Source: Mesaphorura yosii
Taxonomy: Eukaryota > Arthropoda > Collembola > Poduromorpha > Tullbergiidae
DNA: 64,000 nt
NCBI GenBank assembly: GCA_009869945.1
Contig: WIXG01000109.1
Location: forward strand, 62,001 to 126,000
Direction: 5' to 3'
The notes under the pieces: model-generated
What the model saw: only the letters and a program-made list of their open reading frames with translations
What the model was told of the DNA's origin: nothing
Database searches by the model: none
In this document: piece by piece, positions 34,401 to 45,017 of the stretch
Numbering within the stretch: position 1 is the first letter of the stretch
How the letters are laid out: each line of letters opens with the position of its first letter
Program-made: the position numbers and the translations under genes

Positions 34401-36277
34401 ATGATTCCGGAACACCGTGCCAGGATTAATGAATTTATGAATGAACTGGTAAATGTGAACGATCTGGATAGCATAATCAGTGAGATCGAACGAAGGAAAA
34501 TCTCTTACCCCGATATGTTAGAGAGAATTAAGGTAAAATCTCGTGATTCACGAGTCTAGCCAAGTTAATCTTGTATCCAGTATTCGTGTATGCACATAAA
34601 TTATTTCGCCTGCATGGTTTTGTACTAATTTTGATTGCACTTTAAGGCTGAAGCAAGAAACGAGAACAAGAACCTCACAGAATTGTTCTTCCAACATATA
34701 CAACGAAGAGGGCCGTCTGCCTTCAAGGTGCTAGTTCAAACGCTGCATTCAACGGGAAATTCGTACTACGCTTATCTGCTCGATGAGAACTCCCATTGCA
34801 TATCTGAAGAAAACTTGAATAAATTGTCCATTTCACCAGGAATGTAAGAGAAGCCACAACTTATCGGTTACGATATTAATGAGTATGGCTGATATCATAA
34901 AATGTATGAATAACGAGTAATGACCCTTATTTCAGACAAACGCCGTTGTCTCATGCCAGCTCAAGTTCGTCGCTATCGTTGTTGAGTCCACGTCCTTATG
35001 ATAAAAATGGACGTCTCAGTGAGCTGACCAACGATTCAGATCAAATCTCAGACTCGGACACGGACGAGTCCAAGCAGCCATTAAAAGTTGTCGTAACCAA
35101 AGCCACACTGTACAATGAAGGCAAAACAGCAGGGGTAACAACAGTACAGTGATTACGGAAAATTACGATGTAACGAGCCGATTTACTAGATAGGCAATTT
35201 GATTCCAACTTGCAGTGCTACCAAATGATGTTGAAACCGAGAGGATTCGCCTTGATTATCAACATCATCAATTTCGAGGCAGATCCCGGGAAGATGAGAC
35301 TGGGTGCTCAACACGATTCGGATAATCTCGAGATTTTATTGAAGGAATTTGGATTTGAAGTCACAAACCGACGTGATGTGCACAAGAAAGTGAGTGCGCA
35401 TGCACAATTAACTTCTTTTGGATTGCAGTATTAAGTAGTTATTTAATATACGAATAGGAATTACTTGATCCGGACTATGGTATTCTGAAGCAATTCACGG
35501 ACCAATTCATTGAGAAAGAAGTAGACTGTTGTTTCGTAGCCATAATGAGCCACGGAGATGACCACTTTTACATTGACACTGCCGATCCTCCGTCCATCCA
35601 CAGAAATAGGAACCGCGTCCACTTCTGGGACGATATCGTGCCTTTCTTCAACAACGAGAGGTTTAAAATATTTTACGGGAAGCCAAAAGTATTCCTAATT
35701 CAAGCTTGTCGAGGTCACAACAACAATGTTGGCGTGAGTGTTGAAGCTGGGCGTATTCTGCGTCAAAACACCCACTTTGACACTTCAAGCCTGCACATCG
35801 TGAGTCCGCAAATTCCCCAGGTGCCTCAATTGAACCATATCTTCATCCTCCAGTCAACGATCCCCGGATACAAAGCGATGCGAGACAAATATCGTGGTTC
35901 TTGGTTTATCGAGTGCGTTTGCGAAGTGTTTATGAATCACGCTTGGAATCACAGCTTGGACGAACTTTACGCAAAGGTACGAACATTTGTACATTCAACG
36001 TTCAAGGACAATGGACGATTGAGCCTGTAATGCACGTTTCTAGATTTGGTCTTGTTTATCATTTCAGGTTGCGGCCCAACTGGAGCGACTGATAACAATG
36101 GAAGGAAACATGCAAACTTGTGATTTCCAACAAGTTGGTTACTGCAAGAAGATTTACTTCAATCCGGGGCTGTTTGTGGATGTGGATTGCGCGGAGCCTA
36201 AAGAGGACCCTGAATTAACGGCATTAAGCGCAGAAGCTTGTGTCGACAACGCGAAAGTGGTAGATCTATTTATTTAA
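34401..36277 (+). CDS. Dronc: CARD-containing initiator caspase (Dronc / caspase-9/-2-like)
   Basis: Initiator cysteine protease of the apoptosome pathway. Six exons: 34401-34532, 34647-34843, 34936-35134, 35216-35389, 35458-35976 and 36068-36277 (476 residues). Residues 1-90 form a CARD: MIPEHRARINEFMNELVNV, then LDSIISEIERRKIS and QRRGPSAFKVLVQTLHSTG. A Ser/Asp-rich linker follows, then the p20 domain with GFALIINIINF, the catalytic His266 in MSHGD and Cys318 in QACRG. The p10 part has STIPGY and RGSWFIECVCEVF. The C-terminal extension is acidic. The ATG at 34401 is chosen because Dronc-type CARDs begin at this point. An upstream exon (ATG at 34079, spliced from about 34158) could add a 27-codon leader in frame; unresolved. 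The donor after GGG at 35134 is chosen because it gives the phase-0 junction to the p20 domain. Confidence 0.9.
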
Positions 36278-36826
36278 CGTGCGCCTGAAACTGCAAGTTC
36301 GTTGTGATTAGTGGAGGACGTTTTTGGAAGGATCTTCCAGTCTCCAGTCACAATTTTGGGGTTGTGAACTAATTGAACGCCACGACGCGTTGTGTAAAAG
36401 CAGAGTAGGTCGTCTAATTTAGCCCCAAGTCCAAACCCGTTGTTGTGATCTGTGAGGCGGATGTTAAAAATCTCATATCGTGTCAAAATACAAAATATTG
36501 TTGTTGAATGTAAATCTTGAATTCTTTATTAACTAAAGTCTTTCTGTGCAATAATTCTATGCAACAATGTATTTATTTAATTTAGTACTTAATGAGCTTT
36601 GTGACTGATGACTTTGTGCATAATGTAATCAACTTGTTCGAAGTATAAAAAACTTGATTGTAAGTGAGACTGCGCCTGAACAATTCCATTTGCACAAATC
36701 TAAAATCTTCCTCTTGCTACTTATGTAAAAGAAGATCAGCCGCCCGATGTACGCAGTTTTATTCGACTAAGTTATTAGCCTGAGGATATCTTCACTGCGA
36801 CTTGTCCGTTGTCCCCTTGCTTGATG
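36278..36826. other. Convergent 3' flanks of the caspase and Kazal genes
   Basis: A - strand AATAAA at 36758-36763 suits the Kazal gene. No gene seen between. Confidence 0.4.
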
Positions 36827-37571
36827 TCAGTCTTGGACCGGCATTTCGTGGTCTTCGTCGCAGGGTCCCCACTTCTCGACTTGTAGCTTCACCCTACTAA
36901 AACCTGAAGCGGAATAACAAAAGTATTTTTTTTACTAACTGTAAATTTACTAACTGTTGCAAATTTTTGAGATTGCATTATTGTACTTATGTGCTCATGA
37001 TTAGTCAACGATTATTAAAACCAGCGTAATTAATCGTCATCTTACCTTCGTATTTGTACTTTGACACGCACTGCATGAAACATCGATTGTGGTAAGTTTC
37101 ACCATCCGATCCGCACACGGGCGCGTACATCTTCGGACACTTACAGTGCATTTCGTTTTTTGCTCTCAGGCGATCTCTCTCATCGTCGTCTTCCATGCAA
37201 ACGTACTTCTAAAGAATTTAGAGTTTCATCCTGAATCCGTGGTAACGAGTTGGTCAAACATTGAAATTCGCATGTTTTTGGCTTACCCCAGGAATCCGTC
37301 TCAATCCCGCATCGGCGGCAGCGTCGTCCTCGTCACTACTTCGTAGCGTGTTATCATTGTCACTATCACGATTCGCACTTTTCACACTATGAGAATAGTG
37401 GTGGTGATGCTCTGCGAGGTGGTGGCGTCTTCTAGATCCGCGAGAACTGCTTGCCTCTTGAGGACATAATGATAATAGCACAATCAAGATGCTAAAGATA
37501 AGGACACACCTAAAATTATTGACGTTCAGACTCGAGCTCAAGTCTGAACGGAGATCTGTCACTCTTGCCAT
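36827..37571 (-). CDS. Kazal-type protease inhibitor-like protein with His/Ser-rich N-terminus
   Basis: Three exons on the - strand: 37287-37571, 37046-37208 and 36827-36903 (174 residues). A hydrophobic segment (about residues 25-42, [17 protein letters not shown]) is preceded by a polar stretch, so it is either a late signal peptide or a signal anchor. A Ser/Arg/His-rich and acidic linker follows, then one Kazal domain: [20 protein letters not shown] with Cys 1-4, RCFMQC for Cys 4-5, and the last Cys in the third exon (WGPC). Single-Kazal domains with a CxCPxxYxPVCGSDG start occur in serine protease inhibitors and in matrix proteins. A Lys after CysII suggests trypsin-like targets if it is an inhibitor (inference). 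It lies tail to tail with the caspase. Confidence 0.78.
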
Positions 37572-39198
37572 TTTGGGCTGCACGGCTGCACTGATTCGAA
37601 ATGGAGAGCTCCTCGACTGAGATAAGTTTCAGAACATGGATGTGATGCAATCCAGGTCCGCATCAAAGTTACGGTCCGAGTCCTGCTGGTCAATTAGCGC
37701 CTATTGAGAGTGGGCGCCTCCTGGGAATTACATTTTATACTCGCATGCGTACGTAAGTAGGGTAGAGTTGAGATTGTAGGTTGTTTATACTAACGCGTTA
37801 ACCTTCGCATAGTTATGCCGGCCATTGAACACATTCTTGCTAATTCCCACATTCCCAGGAGGAGTGGCAGTGGCCACTCGTAGCCGCATAATCTCTACTA
37901 CTTTGTGCAATACAGCAGTGCATTGGCTGACTGGCAAGTTTCCTGGAAAATTCTGTTAACGATATTACACTTTGATTGACATCATCATTGCAGCGAGAAG
38001 CAAATTGAGTTAGCCTCTTGTATGATGGTATTTTTAGCCCTATTTATATTTAATGCTAAATTCATTGTGCTTTCAATGTTTACGCTTGGGTATTTGCGAA
38101 GGTGAGAAATTAGCCAGAAATGTGTGATAAAATACCTCAGGGAAAAGTACAGGCTGTGGCTTCAGACGTAGACGCGACTACGCCGGCTGGATTCTGTAAA
38201 TATTTAAGCGTGATTATCAGTAAATGTAAATAAATATTGGATGAGTGTAAATGAGACAAGACTACGTCACATCCAGCTCCATTAGACGGAACTAAACCTA
38301 ATTGCAGTAGTAAATAGATTAAGGAAGCAATGCTCTTCAGCAGCAGTATTCAGCTTTTATTCGGAAGTTTACAGCCGATACCAGTTAACGTTCATTTCTA
38401 GATGCCTTGATTTGTAATCATATTCCTGAGTGATTTCATTCATCATATGCCAGCCACATAGTCTCATACTTCGTCAGATTTGGTTTATATTTCACAGGTT
38501 TTCCACATTAACTCGCGACGAGACTAACTTATGATACCCTGACCAGTGATATGATCTCAGAAGTGTGAATGACGTTCTGGTTCTCGGCAATTATGCCGAG
38601 ATCGCTAAGGCTCATACCACTCGTACGTGTGCTTACTCTTGTGCCAGTTAAAAATCGATGATGTCATGTAACATAAACATCTCCGTCTAAGAGGTCCGAT
38701 CATCGCTTAACACGGCTAAAAGACTTGACATTGTGGTCGTTTTTGCCGACGGACTTCCAAGTAGAAACGATGACTGAGATGGATCACAAAACTACAGCAC
38801 AAAGGCACACTCAAACTGTTTTTCCCAGAGAAAATGCACTGCCCTCCTTACCCACAATGATTTACTGATGCTGCCTAAAATCCCCTACGTCACAATTCTG
38901 AATTTGCATACTGTCTTTTGGGACAGCGGCTGCGCGTAGAACTTTATCTTTTACCGTTATAATCGTGATTGTCGCGATGCGAGCAGCAAAAACATTTCAG
39001 TATTGACGCTTTTCAGGGTGACTTGACGAATCCGGACTTCCAGTCTTGTGGACTGACCCCGTAGCGTTCATTTCTGTTCTGACATCGACCAGTGTCACAA
39101 CTCAGCAGCATTATCACTCGACTCGACAAAATTGTTGCGACTGACCAAGTTCGACCAAGCAATTAATTAAACCTCGCCCTCGTGCGCCAAGCTGCAAC
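37572..39198. other. Intergenic region of 1.6 kb
   Basis: No coding exon recognised. A perfect 8-bp-stem hairpin (TCTCGGCA, loop ATTA, TGCCGAGA) lies at 38582-38601. Besides this and the TATA box at 37733, nothing stands out. Confidence 0.4.
37733..37739 (-). promoter_or_regulatory. Candidate TATA box of the Kazal gene
   Basis: TATAAAA on the - strand, about 165 bp upstream of the Kazal gene ATG and within a normal distance if the 5' UTR is about 130 bases. Confidence 0.45.
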
Positions 39199-39572
39199 AT
39201 GGCTCAAGACACAACTTCTCGAACCGTTTCAATGGAAGATTTGAAAGAGTGTTACATGATCGCATTTGGAAACGTTGCCAAATTTGTAAAGAAACACAGC
39301 CACAACGCTCTTAATCTCCCTGGTGCATTAGCGTACAATCTGACAGATGAAGTTAAAGCATTGATCATATTACACGAAATGTGGAAAGCTAGTGGAAAGC
39401 TTCCAAACCGCACTTGCACTTGATGGCGACAGACGTGAACTATTTCGACAAAATGAAGGATTATCACACCATTCTGGAGGGGCACTGCTCTACGCTGATG
39501 AAGATTGGCGTACCTACAAGTTTCCATGATGAGATTGCTTACAACATGCTTAAGGAAGTTTCGCATGGGTAA
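39199..39572 (+). pseudogene. Small orphan gene interrupted by an 11-bp tandem duplication
   Basis: An open frame from ATG 39199 runs to TGA 39421-39423 (74 codons). Another frame continues from ATG 39423 to TAA 39570-39572. Just before the break is a direct tandem repeat, GTGGAAAGCTA (39381-39391) and GTGGAAAGCTT (39392-39402). Taking out one copy joins the two parts into one continuous frame of about 120 codons. The simplest reading is a frameshift by duplication, though a sequencing or assembly artefact, a polymorphism, or two overlapping cistrons (TGATG stop-start overlap) remain possible. The predicted protein is helical, with no signal peptide and no domain I recognise. The second part ends at CATGGGTAAGG, which could also be a splice donor, so more exons are possible. 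Confidence 0.5.
39381..39402 (+). repeat. 11-bp tandem direct repeat
   Basis: Two adjacent copies of GTGGAAAGCT followed by A or T. Its length is not a multiple of three, and it coincides with the frame break in the small orphan gene. Confidence 0.8.
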
Positions 39573-39969
39573 GGAATAAGGATTACTCTCACAAAGCAGA
39601 ATAAAGGCAATAGGGCAAACGTCAATGTCGAATTCAAGTGCCAAAATTTTTGTACTGAAAAGGGCATTTGGCTCTGGAGCATAGGCGCCACAGCCTTAAA
39701 CCATCACATCATCAATAATGACAGAAACCTGAAGACTGATGACTCTCCTTAATTATGATAATTGTTATTTGTTCGAGTCTGATGAATTCTACTGTTGTAT
39801 TTATATTTTTTGATTTTATAGTGCTAACTTTTTTGGTAACTGTAGAATAAGTGCTATACATTTAATTGACACAACATGGAATGACAACATGCGAATTTCA
39901 ATTTCTATATTAGTCTATCAATGTCGATGTACGGCAGATCGTTGACTTCCTTGGAGTAGCACTTCGTTC
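39573..39969. other. Convergent 3' flanks, no gene seen
   Basis: About 400 bp between the small orphan gene (+) and ENOPH1 (-). No coding exon recognised. Confidence 0.4.
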
Positions 39970-41212
39970 TCAAAATCCGGTGAAATCATTTTCAACTTGG
40001 AAAGTTTGCTTATCTTCTTCGGTCAATGGAGAGTTTCCCGGTCGGTCAAAAAGGCACACATGCATTCCAGCCATTTTTGCAGCGACAGCCTCTGGTTTGG
40101 GTAACAAGAATTGCAAGAATTAAACTCGAGAATAAACAAAATGCTCATCGTTCGCATCTGTGAGTGAACCAACCTGCTGGAATATCGGTGAAGAAAATTA
40201 TCGACTCCGGAGGAGACCCAATGTGTGCAGCAATTAATTCGTAACTCTTAGCCTCACGTTTGGGTCCAGTCGTCGTGTCGAAGTATCCGGACAGGAACTG
40301 CATTCAAATAGCGAATTTTTCTCATGTGATGTGTTGAAATTCGAGCTTGAGGCATGGATCTTGATACCTTTGTCAGGTCTCCAGCCACAGAATGACCAAA
40401 CAACAATTTCTGGGCTTGTATGCTTCCACTGGAATAAATGTAGATATTTTTGCCGAGGCCTTTCCAACGCTTGAATGCTTCTGGAACATCGTCGAAGACA
40501 CTATAGAATGACAATCGACAATCATGTGACTTTCACAAGTCCTACGACTCGTACTGCAAATGTTCGTTTACAACTTACTGTCCACGCAATTCACCATTGG
40601 CGAATCCACCCTTCCACATTTTCCCCTGCAGCTCCTTGAGTGCCGTCGATTTCCTGTCGTTGTCCATTTGCCACATAACATTTTTAATTACACTAGCTTT
40701 AATTTCTTCGGTTGGCCCATTGTTGTCTAACACCCGTTGAACACCTTGAAGCCCATTGGCTTCATCCTCTTCGCTCTGCAATATACAGAAACACAATGAA
40801 TGTTAGGTGAAACTGAGTAAAGTCGGAACTGTCTAATGGATGCCATTCGTGCAAAATTATTGGCTGATTGATTGTACAACGATGGTAAATGATTGTTTAA
40901 CTTACCTGCCGCCGTAAAAGTGTGATAGTTTGTTGAAACTCTGTAATCGTCCAATTCTGATCAACGTAGTTGGACAAATTTTGCCTCGCGTACGGAAACA
41001 ACGTCTCCTACAGAGGCACAGAATGGGAGACTGAGAAACGAATTGCAATTTGCTAATTTGATTGATTGCATTAGCAAAACGAATAATAATATGATAATAA
41101 TGACACTTACGGTCACGAATTTAATGCTTGTCGTCGTCCCTTCAATGTCCAGAAGGATATTTTGCACGGAGGCTGGTAGGTTAGAAGACCCTCGTTTGTC
41201 AACATCGTCCAT
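39970..41212 (-). CDS. Enoph: Enolase-phosphatase E1 (methionine salvage)
   Basis: A bifunctional HAD-superfamily enzyme of the methionine salvage pathway: it enolises 2,3-diketo-5-methylthiopentyl-1-phosphate and then dephosphorylates the product. Six exons on the - strand: 41111-41212, 40906-41007, 40579-40775, 40368-40500, 40174-40297 and 39970-40091 (259 residues, the usual length). HAD motifs are all visible: motif I LLDIEGTTTSIKF with the nucleophile Asp, motif II YSSGS, the Lys of motif III in GPKREAKSY, and motif IV FFTDIPAEAVAA. Other family marks are TLFPYAR, GKMWKGGFANGELRGHVFDD and RPGNSPL near the end. The family normally acts in the cytosol and nucleus and needs Mg2+. Secure identification. 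Confidence 0.95.
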
Positions 41213-41412
41213 TTCAGTGGTATCCGTTCCAACAACTTATGAAACAAAATCAATAGCAGAAAATTCAGGGGTTTAGCCGGTGAGAAATTTGAGTCGACGG
41301 TAGTATAAATTTAACACTTGTTGCATGTGCGCACGTGCTTTCTGATCGAACAAACTTACGCTGCTGAATGCTTTCTCTTGTCTTTGTTTACAACAAAACA
41401 ACGAATGCGAAT

Positions 41413-42306
41413 TTATTCAGAAAAACACGTCGACGCGGTGTACTGCCGGCCCGACCGAAAAGCTTGCATGTGAAATACAATTTCAATGGTATCAATGCGT
41501 TCTTTTGGGGATTCAATAAAATCTAGTACATTTTCACCAAAATAGGGCCAGGATATTGTACTGTACTTCTTGACGACGGTGGTCGCTTCACTGTTATTGC
41601 CGTCGTTGTCATTGCTGGCAGCATCACTTCCCTCTTGCCCATTTCCCATTTGATTAGTCGGGAGAGAATTCTCTTCCTCTTCGTAGTAAACTCCTTTCCT
41701 GAACTCATAAACCTTTGACTGGGCGCCCACAACCAGCTCAAGGACGCACACGAAATTCGTTGGCGCTTCGTACTCACCAATTGTCACGTATTCAAGAGTC
41801 AGATTGTCTCGGGTTAGACTGATTGACCTTATTGAAATGAGATTGGTTGAATTAAGATGAATAAGTAGTGCCAGGCGTAAGTGTAAGAAGGTCTTACCAT
41901 TCACCGGAGAATTTATCTCGCATAATTTTGAAGCTATCGTACTTGATTTGGAACTCATTTCGAAATTTCTTCAGGTAAGCCATGTGTCTCGTAAGACCAA
42001 CAATGCGCCAAGTGTAGTCAAAGTTGACGTTTTGAAAGGAAACCTGTGCGTGTGGAAATAAATAACAAATTAGTCGATCATGAGACAAATTACTGGTCGC
42101 AAGCAAGTAGTTTGCCAATTGTCGCCATTGTTAATTACCTTTGTGGTTGCACAAAATTCACTCGTCGCAGGAATTGATTGGACTTCTTCTTGCTCAGCGG
42201 TGAAAGCACTCAACTCTGCCTTCGTCTTCACGTCGCAAATTGAATCCGTGATTTGACAACAAAGCATACCCAAATGTACAAAGATTCTTAGGTTGTTCCA
42301 CCTCAT
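41413..42306 (-). CDS. Uncharacterised secreted protein (weak MATH-like resemblance)
   Basis: Three exons on the - strand: 42139-42306, 41898-42043 and 41413-41827 (242 residues). The N-terminus (MRWNNLRIFVHLGMLCCQIT) is a probable signal peptide. The middle part has a beta-rich pattern: VNFDYTWRIVGLTRHMAYLK, then FSGEWSISLTRDNLTLEYVT and FVCVLELVVG. An acidic Asp/Asn-rich loop and a last block (SWPYFGENVLDFI, then DTIEIVFHMQAF) follow. The order of Trp-rich strand, long loop and final strands recalls a MATH/TRAF fold, but I would not rely on it. The stop codon overlaps an AATAAA (GAATAAAT), so the 3' UTR would be very short. I do not recognise a family. A structure-based search would decide. 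Confidence 0.6.
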
Positions 42307-43146
42307 TATGGAACAAATTCGGAAAGAAAAATCCTTCTCATCTGAATCCACAGTTTTCAGACTTCATGAATTTATAATTTACTTAATTGGCATTAGCACG
42401 CGGCATAGCATCCAGAAATCTCATGATATATAATGCTTAATTGATAATTACGGTGCTTTTTGTAAAAGCCTGTACGAGTACCCTTCTCAATTTCAGATTC
42501 TGTTCGTGTGTTGGTATTTGGTCACGAATTGCTCTATAAGTAGCCAAAGTTAAATGAAGCCATATGCGTGCAACATGAAATCACGACCATCAACATTGAG
42601 CAAAACTATCAACTCGAATCAGTGATGAAAATGAAATAGTCAACCTTCCATAACATCTTACGCAAATAGCATACGCACACGTAGTACTGCATGAAGTTAG
42701 AAGAGCTACGAGGTGATATGACAAAATATCATTCAGTTTCAGCCACATTTATTGAAAGCTTAATCCAAGAATTGTATAAAGATTGTTTAGCAAGCAAAAA
42801 TAACGTCTGTCAAGTTCGGAGAATGTTGTACGAGGAAGATCTTGATAATTTAGTCTATTTCATTTCGTCAAGCTGAACAACAATGCTTGAAACCTGAGTA
42901 ATCACAATGAGTCTAAATATCTGGAATCATTTGATTGTTCTAATGTAAGTCCTAATCATTCTAATCAATTTCAACTGTAACAATACATTTACGCGTAGAC
43001 AATAGACATACACATATACGGCACGGTAATATCAAGATTAGGATGACAGATTCTTGCTCATGAGATTACTGTTTGATTCTTGCATCGAAGCTTCCAATGC
43101 AATGATGGACTTGGACTTGCGCTGGTGGATAGCTGCAATGTTGTGT
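42307..43146. other. Intergenic region, only a doubtful 61-codon ORF
   Basis: A + strand frame at 42691-42876 starts with ATG about 150 bp after a TATAAG element. It has no domain, no signal peptide and no neighbour context, so it is not annotated as a gene. Confidence 0.3.
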
Positions 43147-45017
43147 TTAGAGACGCTTGTACAGGCGAGTGCAGACCACGCCTGGAGCCTCGAGTGTCAT
43201 CTTCATCTCGGCGTCGGTGAACTCACGATACATGACCAAATCCTTCCCGTCACAGTTTTGTACGTGCTTCCATTTGTTGTCACCTTCCTGAGTGATGGTA
43301 GACTGCAAAGACACAAATAAATATTGTAAGCCGGCCAGTTTATCAATAGAAAGGTCCAAGTAATTAGGAAATGACAGAGTCAAGAAAGGCCGAGACTAAG
43401 TTCCGGATTTATCCAATTAGCGCAACAGATCCGGTTAACCACGATAAAGTAAGATTTATCACGGAGGAGTTCAAAGGGCGAGTCGCATCAGAAATTAGGA
43501 AGAAGTTTAACAGCGATTAGTGCCAGTGCATCAGTAAATTTTGCTTACCAGACACTTCCTACCATCCGCAGTTTCCTCCTTGAACTCTTCTCCCAGCTTG
43601 AACTTGATTTCCGTTGTCTTGAATGTTGTTGAAGTCTTAACTGTCCATTCCTCAGTCGCCGGGTCCTTTGTAATGTACGCCTTGGGCGTTGCTGCTGCAG
43701 CCATGTTTCTCATCACGAGTCCGACACCTTAACAAAAAGTGGATAATTCATGTTAGTAAGTCATATCTATGCATCAAGTTTGTTTAAGACGCGTTGTCAG
43801 TACTTGACATATGAACATGGCTGGCCAAGAATGCTTCTACCTCACACTTTACGGATACACTAACATACCTATGAGTATTCATGCCAAAAGGAGCAAAAAA
43901 TTTAACGGCGAGCACGCGTATCAGATAAGTCGGCATAGAATGCTGAATCGGTTCCGTTTTCTAACGACAGACACTGCTAAATTTTAACTTGCAAGCAGTG
44001 CAATAAAATATACGCCCCCAGAAACATCAGACCATTAGTTAATTTTCTCCAGTTCCATACTACTCAAAGACTTATCTTTAACTACGACTTAGCACGAGAA
44101 ACTTTACGTCCAAACAATAGACACCAAGTAAATGAATTTTCTGCATTCATTTCTTGACATTTCCCATGGGAAAATAATACAGCCATAATAATTAATGAGC
44201 TTGAAGGTTAAGACAAGGCAAAGCAAGTGATTGAAATGTTACGGAATCCAAGAACTATTCAGAATTCAGTAAGTGTGACTCGCTGTCTCTTTGTTTAAAG
44301 TATAGCCGTGCACTTCAAGAGTTCAAGGGCATGCGAATAATCCAGCAAGTCCAGCAACGTATTTCTAACATTGCGTCTATTGTCACTATTCTAATTATCA
44401 TCCGGCAGAGACAGACTGCACACAGACGCAGTCAAACCAGCATAGAGAATCTGCTTTACAAAGGCAATTAGTTCTACAGCATCGACATGATGGATGGAAG
44501 TGTCACACACAAAGCATGCAATGCAGTGCACTAGTATCATCACACTTCCAACCATCCATAAAAAATTCAATAGCAGCAACAGCAACTTTGATTACAAATG
44601 GACCAATTTGCCTCATCAGGCGACTGTCCCATAGTTACTAGCAGTCTCGTCAATAAAAATCTCTTTGAAAGATGACTTTGACATTCGAGGCGAGGGAGGA
44701 AAAGAATCTCTTTCAGTTTTGTGCGTAGTAATTCAAAATAAATTAATATCAATTAGAGACAAAGTTCACGGCCCCTGTTTACGCTCCGCGACCAGCATCA
44801 GCAATCAGCGTACTGACCAGAATTGATGCAGCGTACAAAGCAAAGCCAAGTCGTAAGCCGATCCGGTATGGTATTTAAAAATGTACTACACTTTTTACGC
44901 ATTATCACCAACCTACAGCCTATAACTCACCAAAAACATATTTTGCTTACCGACAGCCTTCATGTACTCGCTGAAGTTCTCGGACTTGGTCAATTCGTAA
45001 GTTCCTTCGATAGACAT
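43147..45017 (-). CDS. Intracellular fatty-acid/retinoid-binding protein (FABP family)
   Basis: A cytosolic lipid carrier of the FABP/CRABP family. Three exons on the - strand: 44951-45017, 43549-43727 and 43147-43302 (133 residues, exactly the family size). The N-terminal signature GTYELTKSENFSEYMKAVGV is clear. Then come the beta strands: EWTVKTSTTFKTTEIKFKLG, FKEETADGRKC, STITQEGDNKWKH and DLVMYREF. The fatty-acid carboxylate site Arg-x-Tyr is present near the C-terminus (CTRLYKRL, R128 and Y130). The first intron is 1.2 kb, the largest in the window, and lies after codon 22 (phase 1). The second lies at about codon 82, both at the ancestral FABP intron sites. The third ancestral intron is absent. 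No signal peptide is expected, and none is seen. Confidence 0.93.

Noticed and set aside
42691..42876. 61-codon + strand frame with a TATAAG about 150 bp upstream
   Set aside because: Too short and without any recognisable feature. Possible but not supportable without transcripts.
44391..44752. Hydrophobic open frames on the - strand inside the first FABP intron
   Set aside because: They fall within a well-supported intron and show no domain.
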